Shown piece after piece: positions 34,316 to 45,705 of a stretch of DNA of 64,000 nucleotides. Source of the stretch: Xanthostigma xanthostigma (Eukaryota > Arthropoda > Insecta > Raphidioptera > Raphidiidae); the NCBI GenBank assembly GCA_963575645.1, contig OY754469.1, forward strand, positions 49,000,753-49,064,752, given 5' to 3'. A program made the position numbers and the translations under genes. The notes under the pieces are model-generated. The model did no database searches. It had not been told where the DNA came from and saw only the letters and a list, made by a program, of their open reading frames with translations. Positions within the stretch are counted from its first letter, which is position 1. The number at the start of each line of letters is the position of its first letter.

Positions 34316-34660
34316 TTTATCAAAGGCGATGTGGTAGCGGGCGAAGTGTCCTTCTCGGCTGCTCACAGGTATGTGTGTCGACAAGTGTGGTACTTCCGTC
34401 TTTTATGGTCAGCGTGCTCGTGTTCTCTACTCGGTCGTAGTATGCTCTTCTGTGATTCTAGAAGAAGACCGAGTAGAGAACACAAGCACGCTGACCATAA
34501 AAGACGGAAGTACCACACTTGTCGACACACATACCTGTGAGCAGCCGAGAAGGACACTTTGCCCGCTACCACATCGCCCTTGATAATGTCTACCGCAGTT
34601 GTAGACGAAACGTCAGGTAGAAATATCTATGGACCACGGTATACAAGCCCGGAAACCAAG
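34316..34660. repeat. Family H, head-to-head palindrome
   Basis: Two ~120-bp arms (34316-34437 and 34469-34590) are near-perfect inverted copies ('gtgtcgacaagtgtggtact' and complement), separated by ~31 bp. Only the right arm continues into the full H end with the motif at 34580-34614: TTGATAA, T, GTCTAC, CGCAGTT, GTAGAC, GAAACGTC, a perfect 6-bp stem. Confidence 0.8.
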
Positions 34661-34902
34661 AATTGCACATACCGCTAAACTAGCGGTATGTGCTTTATTA
34701 TCGCTTTGTGCGTCAGAGCTGACTTTCGTTCATATAAGAAGTTATATCTAAGTTAATTTCACACGAAATCCATTCAAATTGAAGCTTTTTGAAAAGAGGA
34801 GATTCTAATCTATAAAATAGAACCATTTTTAAATCAATTTGAGTTCATAAATACTATTAAAATTGTAATTGAAAATCACAAACAGCAGTTGTCGGTTGGT
34901 CT

Positions 34903-34948
34903 GTACGTATGTACGTACGTACGTATGTACGTACGTATGTACGTACGT
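34903..34948 (+). repeat. (GTAC)n-type microsatellite in family K, copy 1
   Basis: Alternating gtacgtac and gtatgtac units. The equivalent place in copy 2 (41286-41346) is longer and purer. Confidence 0.9.
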
Positions 34949-35209
34949 CACGACTCTACAGATCGCAATTTTGGTCGGATTGCCTTGGGTTATATTTTAT
35001 TCACTTTGTTTACTATCAGACCAGAACCCTATTTAAATTCACTAAAATGTGTTCAGTAGTTTAATTTTTATAAACAGTTTTATTTTTTATTATTTTTGAC
35101 AGCTAATTAATAGTTTAAAAACAATATAATAATTGCTGGCTAAACATAGTGTAATCCATAAAACAAGTGCTACACTTGTATACCGTGATAACACCACTAT
35201 ACGTATTAG

Positions 35210-35282
35210 GCAGCCGTGGCGTAATGGTTATGCCGTCGGATCGCCAAGGGCAAGGTCCTGGGTTCGATTCCTTACGATATCA
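35210..35282 (+). tRNA. tRNA-like body in family K, copy 1 (pseudogene)
   Basis: A-box-like GTGGCGTAATGGTTATGCCG and B box GGTTCGATTCC (35261-35271) are spaced as in a tRNA. Anticodon stem and acceptor stem do not pair well. It sits in the same slot as the body at 40953-41024 but differs at many positions. Confidence 0.45.
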
Positions 35283-35539
35283 TTGATATTTTTCTTTTTT
35301 TTTCTTTTTATTTTGTTTTATTTTATTCCACTTGATATTAATTATATATTATATTATGTATAGTACTTAATTTTTTTTATTTTTGCAAACTTAAAAAAAA
35401 ATATTTTTTCAATTTTTAATTATTTATTTCTTTAAATTTTTAAATCTTTTTAAATTTATTAAAAATATTTTTTAATTGTTATTTTTTTATCATACAGTGG
35501 AAAACTTGCGGGATGTGCACTTTTGGTTTTGCCAACTAT

Positions 35540-36130
35540 ATTTAAATTAGTACCATTTCGACACGTGTTGGAACGGTAAAAAACTGTTCACAAAAACCAA
35601 GGGCACTAAAAAATTAAATCTGGTGCTGGGAATAATTATTAAGGGTGAATCTAAAGTAGTACCAAATATAATTTTCGACTAATTGAAGAATATAATCAGA
35701 CGCTAATCAAAGTTTTCTCTAAAGTAGTAATATCGCAAGTTTTTGCCAAATATTATTGATGCACTTATAATAAAATATGCAACATAATAACACATAATTA
35801 GATCATATAGGCACAATTAAAATTATACGGAAAGATAAGAAAGAGCTATGCAATATAAAATTTAAAGTTCATAATAAGTTAAGAAAAACCCGTTATACGG
35901 AGTTTGTACACTCCTATTAATATCCGTTTGGTAGATCGAGGACACCAAATGTATCGTGGTTTTGTTTCTTTTAATCCTATACCTAATGCATTTCTCAGTA
36001 GGTAACTATACTTTGACTACCCTAAAAAAGGGGAACCCAAATTTTAGAAACTGACTGTTATCATTCCGTGAATGAATTTTCGAAGACTATTTTTATTTTA
36101 AATGACATATCATATTACTATACATTAGAT
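35540..36130. other. Unassigned stretch with a family I edge
   Basis: 35673-35715 ('cgactaattgaagaa', 'cagacgctaatcaaagtttt') is a diverged edge of family I. Otherwise nothing recognised. Confidence 0.4.
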
Positions 36131-36396
36131 CAGTGGTTCCCAAACTTATTTGGCCTACCGCCTCCTTTTCAGAAAAAAATATTACTCAGCGCCCCGTTGA
36201 ATTTTTCTTTTTAATTTTAACAGAAATTAAACGGAAAAATATGTGTATTAATGTTTCTAGCTTTTTTGTAAAATATAGTAAAGAAATGTGTAAATTAGAA
36301 AAATTGAAGTTTAAAATTATTAAACTAGGTATTTGAGTTCTGAGTTCAGAATTCATCGCCCCCAAATTCACCTGTGGCCATCACCGCCCCCCTGGA
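36131..36396 (+). mobile_element. hAT-like element, truncated on the right
   Basis: Starts CAGTGGTTCCCAAACTTATT, followed by 'ctaccgcctccttttcag' and 'cagcgccccgttga'. This is the end of a widespread non-autonomous hAT type. The expected inverted partner is missing: the sequence passes directly into MITE family G at about 36397, inside 'ccaccgcccccctgg...' context. The 67-codon frame is chance. Confidence 0.7.
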
Positions 36397-36652
36397 TTTT
36401 AAAGCCGTTGTGACTCCCACCACCTCCCAGCTACCTGCACGGAACGTGCGCTCGTCGGAGATTGGCCGTGATCACTCGTTGCCTTTGTCACGTGTCGCTT
36501 TCCTGCTTTAAAGTACAGTCGAGTACGCTATTGTCAAGTTGTTATTTTAGTTTTGTTGACTTGCGAGTTGGTAGTTTTTCAACAGACTGTACAAGCGCAA
36601 GCCTGCATTCGCATCTAACTTCCGAGCCTTTTAGATTCGTGGCGCGTATATA
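36397..36652 (-). mobile_element. MITE, family G, copy 2, truncated
   Basis: Matches 'ggaacgtgcgctcgtcgg', 'gtcgctttcctgctttaaag' and 'acttccgagccttttagatt' of the other G copies in reverse. The right terminal repeat (ggcgcgtata) is present and the left one was lost at the junction with the hAT. Confidence 0.7.
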
Positions 36653-38094
36653 GTGCAAAAAATATATAAATTTTTACTTGACCTGTTTGTTGGAAATGGA
36701 CTCGATTGAATAGTTTTGTACGCAATACGTTTTGCCACTAAACACACAGCGTCGTGTGTGTGGGTGGTAGCTTGTTTGGGGTTGGGGTGTGGTGACTGCC
36801 AGGTTGAGTTACATGGCTCTAATGTCTCCAGAACTTAACTTCAATAGACTTATACTGCACCTAAGCCGACAAAGCTCCGGTGCTGTTGCTTTACTAACTA
36901 GACAGGGTTCACAACAAACTCTTTCAGTGTTTCCAACCGCTTAAAGATGTAGCAAGTCTGAATTTTTTTTTTCAAAAATTCAAAAATAGCCAGAATAGCT
37001 TCTTATGACCCCCAACATGTTGAGATTTGATGAAAACTCGATTTTCGAAAATCGGACCGAAACCAATAACTTTTTTGAAAATTTTCGAGGTTAGAGTACG
37101 ATAACTCGATGTACAAAATATCCATTGGAAATACACAATTATTATTTTTTATTACTCATGCGGGAAAAGTGGTATGTTTACGCACGCTGTTACGGTTGAA
37201 AAGTAGCTATTTTCATTTGCGTGCGGAAACTTTATTTGTCGCACTGAAATTATTGTTTGCCGCACGCAAATTCAGAGTTACCATAGTTACCAATACAATA
37301 ACAATTTTAACTGAATTTTCAACTTTTTAATGATTTAGTTTTAATTTTTATTACTTCTAATTTCTTTTTTTAATTCGTAATAAAATTTTAATTTCAATTT
37401 AATTTAATTCGTAATAAGAAATAGTATGTGCAACTCGTGCGGCATTGTCGCACTAGTTTCACAATATACTATTATTTAAAATATAGCCAGTGTTATAAGC
37501 CATTTTAAGTGTGGATATTTTTTTTATAAATTATTTCTTTTTGCGTTTAGGGGGATTTCTTCAAAAAACAAAAACGGTGTCGTGTCGACGCGATGAAGTT
37601 TTTTTTTGCGCCTTGAAGAGGGGAGGGCGTTTGGGGGTTGTTCTTTAAAAAACAATAACGGGGTCGTGTAAACAAAGTGAGATAGTAATACAGTAATTCT
37701 ACACCAGTAGTTATGACGTGTAAATGTGATTTCTGTTTGGTTAGATTCAAAAAATGACAATGAAAGCCGAAAAGTTTATACGTATTTTTGAGAAAATTTG
37801 TGAATAATCCGCAGTTTTTTTTTGGAACATTAAAAAACGTTTTTTATGACTTAAAAAAAGTCAAAATTTGGGCATATCGAGTCATCGAACTAGACCCAAT
37901 TTTCGATAGCGAGAAGTTACAAAACGTTCATTTTGAATGCGTTCATGTAGAAGTGACTCCTTAATTAACATTTCAGTCAACCGTTTTTCAACGGCGAGTA
38001 GCAAACTGAAGAGAATGTGATATTGTTGTAGCCCTGAATTGTTTTACCTGTTCAGTGTACAGTACCTTAATGCGGTAGGGTTATTTTTGTTTGA
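36653..38094. other. Unassigned stretch with a family N region
   Basis: 37140-37490 carries 'tttgcgtgcggaaact', 'tttgccgcacgcaaatt' (an internal inverted pair) and 'aactcgtgcggcattgtcgc'. 37545-37690 has a tandem-like pair of 'ttcttcaaaaaacaaaaacg' and 'ttctttaaaaaacaataacg'. No gene. Confidence 0.45.
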
Positions 38095-38605
38095 CTAGTG
38101 TGACCTGTGCGAATTATTCGCACTAAATAAGTACTTAAGTATAATAATTATCACTTTACAAAATTATTTTTTAAATATGATTGCATGTATTCAATTCGTT
38201 TCTAATTTTGCACACTGCTTATAACGTTCTTCTTTTTGTTGTATTACAAAATGAAGCTCAGATGACAGATCGAAGAATTAATATTTTACTAAAATTGTCA
38301 TATAGAGGCGCAAGTAGCAAAAGCATTGAGCTAAGCCGTCAGATGGCATCATGCAGCATTGCTGTGACGTTGTTCAGCGTTGCTCGCTGTTTCAAAATTA
38401 AAGCCGTCAGATGGCAGACGTTGTTCAGCGTTGCTGTTAATTAATTAATTTACAAAAACAAAAGCAATAATACATTTTTTAGTTGTCGATGTCAGTAGAG
38501 CAAGCAATTATCTGTAAAATGATATATAATTTATGTGGAGACATTGGGAGGTTTTTTCTAAAAAGGGAGGCAAACATCTTAACCTTAGCGTATTAATATA
38601 TATGA
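38095..38605 (-). mobile_element. Helitron-like element, family A, copy 2
   Basis: On the minus strand the 3' end is the GTGCGA...TCGCAC hairpin, AGGTCACA, then CTAG next to T, identical to the copy at 1-246. This shorter version lacks an internal duplication present in copies 3 and 4. The left end near 38605 is placed where similarity stops. Confidence 0.65.
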
Positions 38606-39009
38606 TAATAATAATCGTTTTGTCAAAGGCAGGAAATAAAGCTAAGTTGGACTCAAGTAACGATAGATTGGCAGCCCTGGGGCAGATGACGTTAACCCGT
38701 TCAGCTGTACAGGTGTAACTACGTGGGCACGTAATGTGGCGTTTATTTTTGTTTGCAGTTTAATTGGATAACCGCTTTTCAAACGTGAGAAGTGAACTAA
38801 AGTTTACAATAAGTGAACAAACATTAAAACAGATTTGCAGCCATGTTCACGTAACGCGGAAGTTTCTGCTGATTTCTCTTTGTTTCTTGAGTTGTTTTCA
38901 TTTGTTTTAACCTTAATTATTTTGCAAATTATAAATATGTCAAGATTATAATTTTAATTATTTTCCTCGATTTATTACATTTTTAATACATCTGCCTTAT
39001 AGTATCGGT
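38606..39009. other. Unassigned stretch
   Basis: No gene or clear repeat seen. Confidence 0.4.
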
Positions 39010-39438
39010 CCGAGCGGGGTGGCGTAGCGGTGAGAGCACTAGACTTGCATTTCATAGATAGCGGGTTCGAATCCTGGCGGGGGCAGATGTGGCTGAGTTT
39101 TTTTCCTGCTGCCTCTCGCCGAAAAACGGTAATTCCTGTATCGGCCATCTTGTTGAGGTTTTCCATGGTTTCCGTCAATAATTCCAGATAAATAAAGAGA
39201 TGGTTCCTTATTCCAGGCCATCGTCGATTACCTGTCAAACTCCTCTGCTCAAAATCTGCCTACCTTATCCTAATGTCCTAAAATTCCTTTATTCGCCCAT
39301 TGTTATTATTTAAGTGGAAGTTGATAAAAATGTAGAAAATAATGGGAAGTGTGATAGATGGAAAATAGTAATGATGCGAATGGCGTCTGTTATGACCGAA
39401 AGTCGAGAAACGGACGTTAAACACATTATTATTATTAC
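39010..39438 (+). mobile_element. tRNA-derived SINE, ~430 bp
   Basis: The head is tRNA-like: A box GGCGTAGCGGTGAGAGCAC (39021-39039) and B box GGTTCGAATCC (39064-39074), with a loop reading ACTTGCATT that suggests an alanine-type (TGC) ancestor. A body without tRNA similarity follows ('ggccatcttgttgaggtttt', 'aagtcgagaaacggacgtta'), ending in an (ATT)n tail at 39425-39437. Antisense frames of 60-87 codons over it are chance. The structure is that of a full-length SINE. Confidence 0.8.
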
Positions 39439-39898
39439 AGTATGGGCATTACTGTTAGTTGGATGGTGGGACCATGAAATCTTGACGTTTTGATATTATT
39501 TTAAACAATTTAGTAACATTTTTGAAAAATGGTGAGGAAACAGTCTCTAGAAAGCAACGAAGCTAGAGTCAAAATGTTCCCCGTCGCTATTTTCCCGTCA
39601 AGATAAGAATAGACAATTCTCATCCAGGCAGAATTTCTAAAGGTGCGTTTTCACTGTAAAAGTTATGGCATTCCCTGTCATGACATTGTGATATTTTTTG
39701 TGAATGTGATCTGATCAGAGCACACGCCGTGCTTGTTTGTGGGCGTTTGTCTATGTTGCCCACGTGACAAGATACTGCTTCCTGATTGGTTCTTGTTCAT
39801 ACCTAGCAGCTGACCAAGCAAGAAAAACAGTCCCTGTTCTAATTTTAAAACCTGTGAGCTAGCAGGCGAGCCCGCAGCGACGTAATTTCCAGCTTCGT
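39439..39898. other. Unassigned stretch
   Basis: No gene recognised. Confidence 0.4.
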
Positions 39899-40394
39899 AT
39901 AAATACGCGCCACGAATTTAAAAAGCTCGGAAGTTAGATGCGCTTGTACAGTCTGTTGAAAAACTACAAACTCGCATCTCAACAAAACTAACATAGCAAT
40001 AACAACTTGACAATAGCCGTACTCGACTGTACCTTAAAGCAGGAAAGCGACAAGTGACAAAGGCAACGAACGATCACGAGCAATCACCGACGAGCGCATG
40101 TTCCGTGCAGGTAGCTGGGAGGTGGTGGGAGTCACAACGGCTCTGAAATGTGCCTTTGCGACGCTGTTTGTGACTAACTTCCGAACATTTTAGATCAGTG
40201 GCTCGTATTATATATAGCATAATATAGTAAGTAGCAATAGTTAAAGATTCACCGTGCGTTTTTGTAGAAGACTGTACTCAATTTTTCCGTGCAGGTAGCT
40301 GGGACGTGGTGGGAATATCAACGGCTCTTATATGTGTCTTTGCGACGCTGTTTGTGACTAACTTCCGAACCGTTTAGATCCGTGGCGCGAATTA
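39899..40394 (+). mobile_element. MITE, family G, copy 3 plus partial duplication
   Basis: 39899-40212 is a full G copy with terminal repeats tataaatacgcgcc and ggctcgtatta. The right third is repeated at 40289-40394 (ccgtgcaggtagctggga, gactaacttccgaaccgttt). The linker 40213-40288 equals the sequence after copy 1 at 5471-5540, so the repeat unit extends past the terminal repeat. Confidence 0.75.
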
Positions 40395-40952
40395 TTTATT
40401 TATTGATTTTACCCTACAGGCTAAAAGCCCAATTACAGAGTAAGTTACAAATGATGCAAGTGCGCATACACAATATTACAAAATAGTTGGCAAAACCAAA
40501 AGTGCACATCCCGCAAGTTTTCCACTGTACATTATATTATAATGAAAAAAATTGAGAAAATAGATTAAAACAAATAAAAAAAAAATAAAAATATACGAGA
40601 AACATTAGTAAAATAAGAAATTTTTTTTAGCAATTATGCACGGGTTTTGCTCTCAAAAATCCCGATTTTTTGAGTTTCTTGTCCTAGTTTATTGACTTTC
40701 TAGTTTATCGAAGAACGCATTTTATAGACACAATATCCCAAAACACTATTTTTCAAGAATATCCCACCGCTACACTAGCGGTATGTGCAATAGATTAAAA
40801 AAAACAATTAAAAAATTAAAATGAAAAAAATAAAATGAAAAAAAAAATAATAATAAAAAAAATATATGAGAAATATATTATATATAATATATAAATATTA
40901 AGTGGAATTAAGTGGAATAAATGGGAATATAAAAAAAAAAAAAATTCTTATG

Positions 40953-41024
40953 TCAGCGGGAATCGAACCCGGCACCTTGGGATTACAGGACTTACGCTTT
41001 AACCGTTCGGCCACACCGATGCCG
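40953..41024 (-). tRNA. tRNA-like body in family K, copy 2 (pseudogene)
   Basis: Minus strand: A box GTGGCCGAACGGTTAAAGCG, B box GGTTCGATTCC. The loop CTGTAAT would present GTA (tyrosine), but the stems around it are poor. Compared with copy 1 (35210-35282) the boxes are conserved and the anticodon region is not. Confidence 0.5.
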
Positions 41025-41285
41025 TACAACGTCTTTGTTATTATGGTATAGAAGTGTAGCAGTTATTTTACGTATCATACTACATTAATTGAGTATATTT
41101 ATTATGTTTTTTGTTTTTTTATTTTAATTAGCTGTCAAAAATAATAAAAAAAAAACTGTTTATAAAAATTAAACTACTGAACACATTTTAGTGAATTTAA
41201 ATAGGGTTCTGGTCTGATAGTAAACAAAGTGAATAAAATATAACCCAAGGGGATCCGACCAAAATTGCGATCTGTAGAGTCGTGA

Positions 41286-41346
41286 CGTACGTACATACGT
41301 ACGTACGTACGTACGTACGTACGTACGTACGTACGTACATACGTAC
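41286..41346 (+). repeat. (ACGT)n microsatellite in family K, copy 2
   Basis: About 13 acgt units with two a-to-g type interruptions. The YVRT-repeat frames on the minus strand are translations of it. Confidence 0.95.
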
Positions 41347-41586
41347 AGACCAACCGACAACTGCTGTTTGTGATTTTCAATTACAATTTTAATAGTATTT
41401 ATGAACTCGAATTGATTTAAAAATGGTTCTGTTTTATAGATCAGAATCTCCTCTTTTCAAAAAGTTTCATTTTGAATGGATTTCGTGTGAAATTAACTTA
41501 GATATAACTTCTTATCTGAACGAAAGTCAGCTCTGATGCACAAAGCGATAATAAAGCACATACCGCTAGTTTAGCGGTATGTGCAA

Positions 41587-41786
41587 AAAATTGGTTGTCT
41601 GTAAAGTCGGTTTACGGACGATAGTTTTACGTAATAACGTATTCCGCTCGAATATCATATTTAATAATCACGCACAGGGTCAGGCGGAACGTTAGGAACG
41701 TTACACTTTTTCGTGCATGCAGCCGGTGTTTCATCTTTTTATATTGACGTGATTCATCAATTTATAAGACGTTATCACGTCAAAAA
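41587..41786 (+). mobile_element. Family B element, copy 4, internally deleted
   Basis: Both family ends are present but only ~200 bp remain. It lies 3 bp from the terminal hairpin of family K copy 2. Confidence 0.75.
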
Positions 41787-42467
41787 ATAAAAAACAAAAT
41801 TAAACAAACATTAAAGAGCAGAAGTCCAACCAGTATTTCTAGCCTCGTGTGCAGTGGCCTTTTTGCAATCCATCTTGTACCTTGCACTGCAGTGACGGTA
41901 TATCCGATCTCGTAGCCGGTCCGCCGGCCAGCAGGAGCTTCAGGAACGGTTCTAGTGGCAAAACCAGCCCCGTGTGAAGCGGCTCTTAGAATTTCGAGGT
42001 CAGTGGAGACGATTTGATATTCGGCAAGTGTCAGAGTTATATGTGACAGATATGCCCTGCGTACGGCATAATAGTAAACGGCAACGCAAGTCGTAGTACG
42101 AGCTACGACGACACGGGGAACACAGACCGCGACACTACGACACCTCAGAGGACGGTTCTAGTTAACGACAGTTTCAGACACATTCTTAGTTAACTGTGCG
42201 AGTGTAATAAACTACAAAATGCCGATCGTTACCCTCTCTTTTCTCTCTCTCTCTTTCGTATACCCTTGAATGTGAGCCCTTGCGACTGCTCTCTGTTTCT
42301 CTGTTTTCTCGTATAAAGTTTCAGGCTTAAATTTTAAGGACGCACGTCACTAATTATTATTATAATGATTTATGCTGGTTTTTAGAAATGTTATGTCGAA
42401 AGAACTAATGGCTCTTTGTCTTTTAAAATTCCATTACTAAACTACTGCTTTATACGAAATTAAAATT
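41787..42467. other. Unassigned stretch, partly GC-rich
   Basis: 41900-42170 is comparatively GC-rich ('gtagccggtccgccggccag', 'gacgacacggggaacacaga') without a long frame. A polypyrimidine run is at 42231-42256. It could be part of an LTR or an untranslated region, but nothing specific supports either. Confidence 0.4.
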
Positions 42468-43057
42468 TGACCTGTGCGAATTATTCGCACTAAATAAGTA
42501 TAATAATTATCACTTTACAAAATTATTTTTTAAATATGATTGCAGGTATTCAATTCGTTTCTAATTTTGCACATTGCTTATAATGTTCTTCTTTTTGTTG
42601 TATTACAATGTGAAGCTCAGATGACAGATCGAAGAAATATTTTACTAAAATTGTCATATAGAGGCGCAAGTAGCAAAAGCGTTGAGCTAAGCCAGATGGC
42701 ATCATGCAGCATTGCTATGTGACGTTGTTCAGCGTTGCTAGCTGTTTCAAAATTAAAGCCGTTAGATGGCAGTATGCAGTATTGTGTCTGTTGTATTACA
42801 ATATGAAGGTCACATGACAGATCGAAGTGTTGACGTTGTTTCAAAATTAAAGCCGTCAGATGGCAGACGTTGTTCAGCGTTGCTGTATTTTAATTAATTT
42901 ACAAAAACAAAAGCTATAATAAATTTTTTAGTTGTCGATGTCAGAAGAGCAAGCAATTATCTGTAAAATGATATATAATTTATGTGGAGAAATTGTGAGG
43001 TTTTTTCTAAAAAGGGAGGCAAACATCTTTAACCTTAGCATATTAATGTATACTAGT
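42468..43057 (-). mobile_element. Helitron-like element, family A, copy 3
   Basis: Long version with an internal duplication of the 'aaagccgtcagatggca' block (around 42755-42870). The terminal hairpin is intact, but the bases beyond it do not read CTAG, unlike the other three copies. Confidence 0.6.
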
Positions 43058-44155
43058 GTACCCGTGCAAAACCTTTTGCATTTTTTTCATATTGTTTTCA
43101 AAAAACGATATTTTGATACAGACCTACGACAATAATTTTATTCCTCATTAGTTTCCATTTACAGTTATTTTTCTTTTGATTTAGCTTAATCTAATTTGAT
43201 TGTCTCTATATTTAATTGGTTATAAATTCAAAAAAAAATGTATGAGATCTGTTCATCGTTGTCATGGTTACCCTGCAAGAGCTGTCACAATTCATTTTTA
43301 GAAAATCTAACCTCATTTGATACGTTTACGATTTTCACTATTTTTTTCTGATCTGAGACCAAATTTTAGACTTACAGTATGTAATATTTAAAAACACTAT
43401 TTTGGCATTAAATTAACATAAACTTACACGTTTTTAAATTATTTGGAAAATAAAATAAAATTTATTTGTGTATTAATATTTGGAATATTTGCGCTAAAAA
43501 ACGAAGTAAGATCAGAAAGAATTATGTAATTAACAACTTGTTGAATTTTATAGTAAAGCGCTTACTAATTTTGTTTCTATAAATAAAGCATTGGTATTTT
43601 TTTAACTTCATATACGACTTCCATTCAACACAAAGGACGATAAGATCTCGTCGTTAACCGGACAACAATGAATGTTCGCATTTGAGCCGTTAGCGGTAAA
43701 TTAAAAAAGCCTATGTAATGACGTGCATACATAAACAGGCAACTGAATGGCCGCAGGATATCTTCCTGCGGTTGTTAAGCTAAACGTATGGTTCGCCCAA
43801 CAAGCACACGCTGTTGTTCGGGCTACGAGAACGACCCAGTGGTCCAAAATAGTAGGGTGCGGTGGTGTCGCTCTTTAGATAGACTACCTGTATAGGTCCT
43901 TGCTCAATACATTGATATCACTGGGAAAATAATTTTTAGTCTCTTCTCTGGTAAGTTATCGGGTATTAAATTATCCGGTTGCCGGACAGAAGAAACTGGA
44001 TATTCGGTTCATCCTTGTTAGAGCATTCGTACTGCAGAACACATATTTTTTCAGTGTGAAAAATAATTAATAATTCTCCATCTCCGGATAATCCATAAAA
44101 AAACCTCGTCGTTACCCTTCCTTAGAACTCTTTAGCGAATTTCGAGTATTGAGTA
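43058..44155. other. Unassigned stretch with a perfect hairpin
   Basis: CCGCAGGA/TCCTGCGG at 43751-43771 is a perfect 8-bp stem with a 5-nt loop. It is followed by 'ggttcgcccaacaagc' and 'gttgttcgggct', an imperfect inverted pair. No gene recognised. Confidence 0.4.
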
Positions 44156-44590
44156 CTAGCCGCTACCCGCGGCTACGCCCGCGATTGAGATGGAAATCGA
44201 CTTTTGACATGCATATCAGGGGTTGAGGTATTGTACATATTTTGACAAACAATTTTCTTATTTTTCGTAAAAAAATTTTATTTTTTTTTAATAAAAAGTA
44301 TCCTATGTTACTTCTAATACCTTCAAGAGTGTATGTGCAAAGTTTCATGATGATCGGTTAAGTAGTTTTTGCGTGAAAGCGTAACAAACATTCGCATTTA
44401 TAATATTAATATGATATGATATGATTTTTCGTAAAAAAATTTTATTTTTTTTTTTTAATAAAAAGTATCCTATGTTACTTCTAATACCTTCAAGAGTGTA
44501 TGTGCAAAGTTTCATGATGATCGGTTAAGTAGTTTTTGCGTGAAAGCGTAACAAACAAACTTACATTCGCATTTATAATATTAAATATGA
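44156..44590 (-). mobile_element. Complete non-autonomous Helitron with duplicated 5' part
   Basis: On the minus strand it begins TCATATTTAATATTATAAAT and ends GCGGGCGTAGCCGCGGGTAG, CGG, CTAG. It lies between A44155 and T44591. The 5' ~160 bp ('catgatgatcggttaagtag', 'tttttgcgtgaaagcgtaac') is present twice in tandem (about 44266-44410 and 44427-44580). Confidence 0.8.
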
Positions 44591-44594
44591 TGAT

Positions 44595-44918
44595 ATGATG
44601 ATTACTCAACTATTTGCTAAAGATGCTCTATCCGTGTTCCATAAAAAGCCAGAAAACCGTATCCCATATCATCATAATTACGAAACAAGAATGATGTCCC
44701 AAAATCCCATACAAGTGCCAAAAATGTCGAAGACTTTTAGCCAAAACCATACGTTATTCCTAGCTCCTAAGCTATACAACAGCATGCCTGTTAAATTCAA
44801 GAAAATAAAGCCCCTACAAACATTTAATAAAAAAATATTCGGCTTGTTGTTACATGAAAACAACTCAAAAATTGTTTACAGCATCCTCAATCACTCTGAA
44901 TTTACTAAAACTTCGTAA
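44595..44918 (+). pseudogene. Non-LTR retrotransposon ORF2, C-terminal remnant
   Basis: The 107-codon frame contains HHNYETRMMSQNPIQVPKMS at about residues 26-45, then NHTLFLAPKLYNSMPVKFKK and TFNKKIFGLLLHE. The order HNYxTR, a basic stretch, KLYNSxP, xFxKK is the usual end of CR1/Jockey-type ORF2 proteins, beyond the reverse transcriptase. No RT domain is present, so the annotated ATG is not a real start: the frame is the surviving 3' part of a 5'-truncated copy whose left border touches the Helitron at 44591. The 3' UTR follows. Confidence 0.7.
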
Positions 44919-45133
44919 GTTATTATTAATTCATTTCATTTATTTTCGTTCCATTTTTTTTCATTCGTATTTTGAAAATATTATAGGCTACAAATACCTA
45001 TTAAAATTGTAAAATGTTTTGTTTCCTACCCTGGAACTGGCTTTGCCAAGTTGGGTAGGATAACTTACATATTATAATGACATTTTGTAAAAATAATACT
45101 ATGTAAAAGCAAGTAAAATAAATTCATATTCAT
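44919..45133 (+). mobile_element. LINE 3' UTR and tail
   Basis: Follows the ORF2 remnant directly and ends in 'aaattcatattcatattcat', a short tandem tail typical of non-LTR retrotransposons. Confidence 0.6.
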
Positions 45134-45250
45134 ATTCATAATTTAGTGATGATGATCCTGTCTAAATATTGGAAGATTAAAGGATGAAACCTGGTGGCAT
45201 AGGATCAATGAACTAAGCAAATACTGACGATTTTTTTTTATTGTTTTTTA

Positions 45251-45290
45251 TTGTCTGACGTTTCGGCAAACTTTATGCCATTTTCGAAGA
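45251..45290 (-). ncRNA. Degenerate hammerhead-like motif
   Basis: Minus strand ends in GGCA, loop, TGCC, GAAACGTC. The upstream box reads TCGAAAA instead of CTGANGA. It is kept as a related member because the right half and spacing match. Confidence 0.2.
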
Positions 45291-45705
45291 ATCAATTCTG
45301 TCTGTTTTCTCAGTATTGTTTATATGTTAAAAATAAATTAAAATAAAAAAATATAGTTTAAAAAAAAACTAAAAAACACGCTTTATATCGAACTAAAAAG
45401 TAAAAAATATTTTTTTAAAATTAGCTTAAAACAATAATGAATAAAAAATACTAGTATTATTGTGAAAAAAGCGTGGGGCGCTTTTTGTTCCACATTTTCG
45501 TACATCGAGCGTCCCACGCTTTTTCACAATAATACTAGTATTTTTTATTAATTATTGTTTTAAGCTTATTTTAAAAAAAATATTTTTCACTTTTTAGTTC
45601 GATATAACGCGTGTTTTTTAGTTTTTTTTTAAACTATATTTATTTTCCACTTTTTAGTTCGATTTATTGTCAAAAATTTGCCGAAAAAAAACATTGTTTT
45701 TTTCG

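Larger units (their letters stand above)
34665..35539 (+). mobile_element. Family K tRNA-bearing element, copy 1 (~875 bp)
   Basis: Starts with the hairpin GCACATACCGCT/AGCGGTATGTGC (34665-34693), continues through a (GTAC)n microsatellite and a tRNA-like body, and ends near 'gcgggatgtgcacttttggt' and 'ttttgccaactat'. The other copy, at 40483-41584, has the same parts in the same order on the minus strand. No protein coding. I know of no name for this family. Confidence 0.75.
40483..41584 (-). mobile_element. Family K tRNA-bearing element, copy 2 (~1.1 kb)
   Basis: Same order as copy 1 on the opposite strand, starting with the hairpin at 41556-41584. It is ~225 bp longer because of a segment at 40529-40790, which itself carries a variant of the terminal hairpin (CCGCTACACTAGCGG, 40767-40781). 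The extra piece may be a second element end captured in tandem. Outside it, 40395-40480 looks like a LINE 3' tail. Confidence 0.75.

Noticed and set aside
34166-34540. 124-codon frame, longest in the window
   Set aside because: Half of it lies in an inverted-repeat arm, and the other arm yields a similar frame on the opposite strand. No domain pattern.
38181-38444. 87-codon plus-strand frame with near-identical frames at 42540 and 58773
   Set aside because: The repetition across loci comes from Helitron family A read antisense. The frames break at different places and match no protein.
39010-39238. Antisense frames of 60-87 codons over the SINE
   Set aside because: They run opposite to a SINE with clear A/B boxes and tail. 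No protein similarity.
4358-41024. Functional tRNA genes
   Set aside because: Anticodon stems do not pair and all lie inside mobile repeats. Kept only as tRNA-like bodies.
41169-41380. Frames with repeated YVRT residues
   Set aside because: Translation of the (ACGT)n microsatellite.
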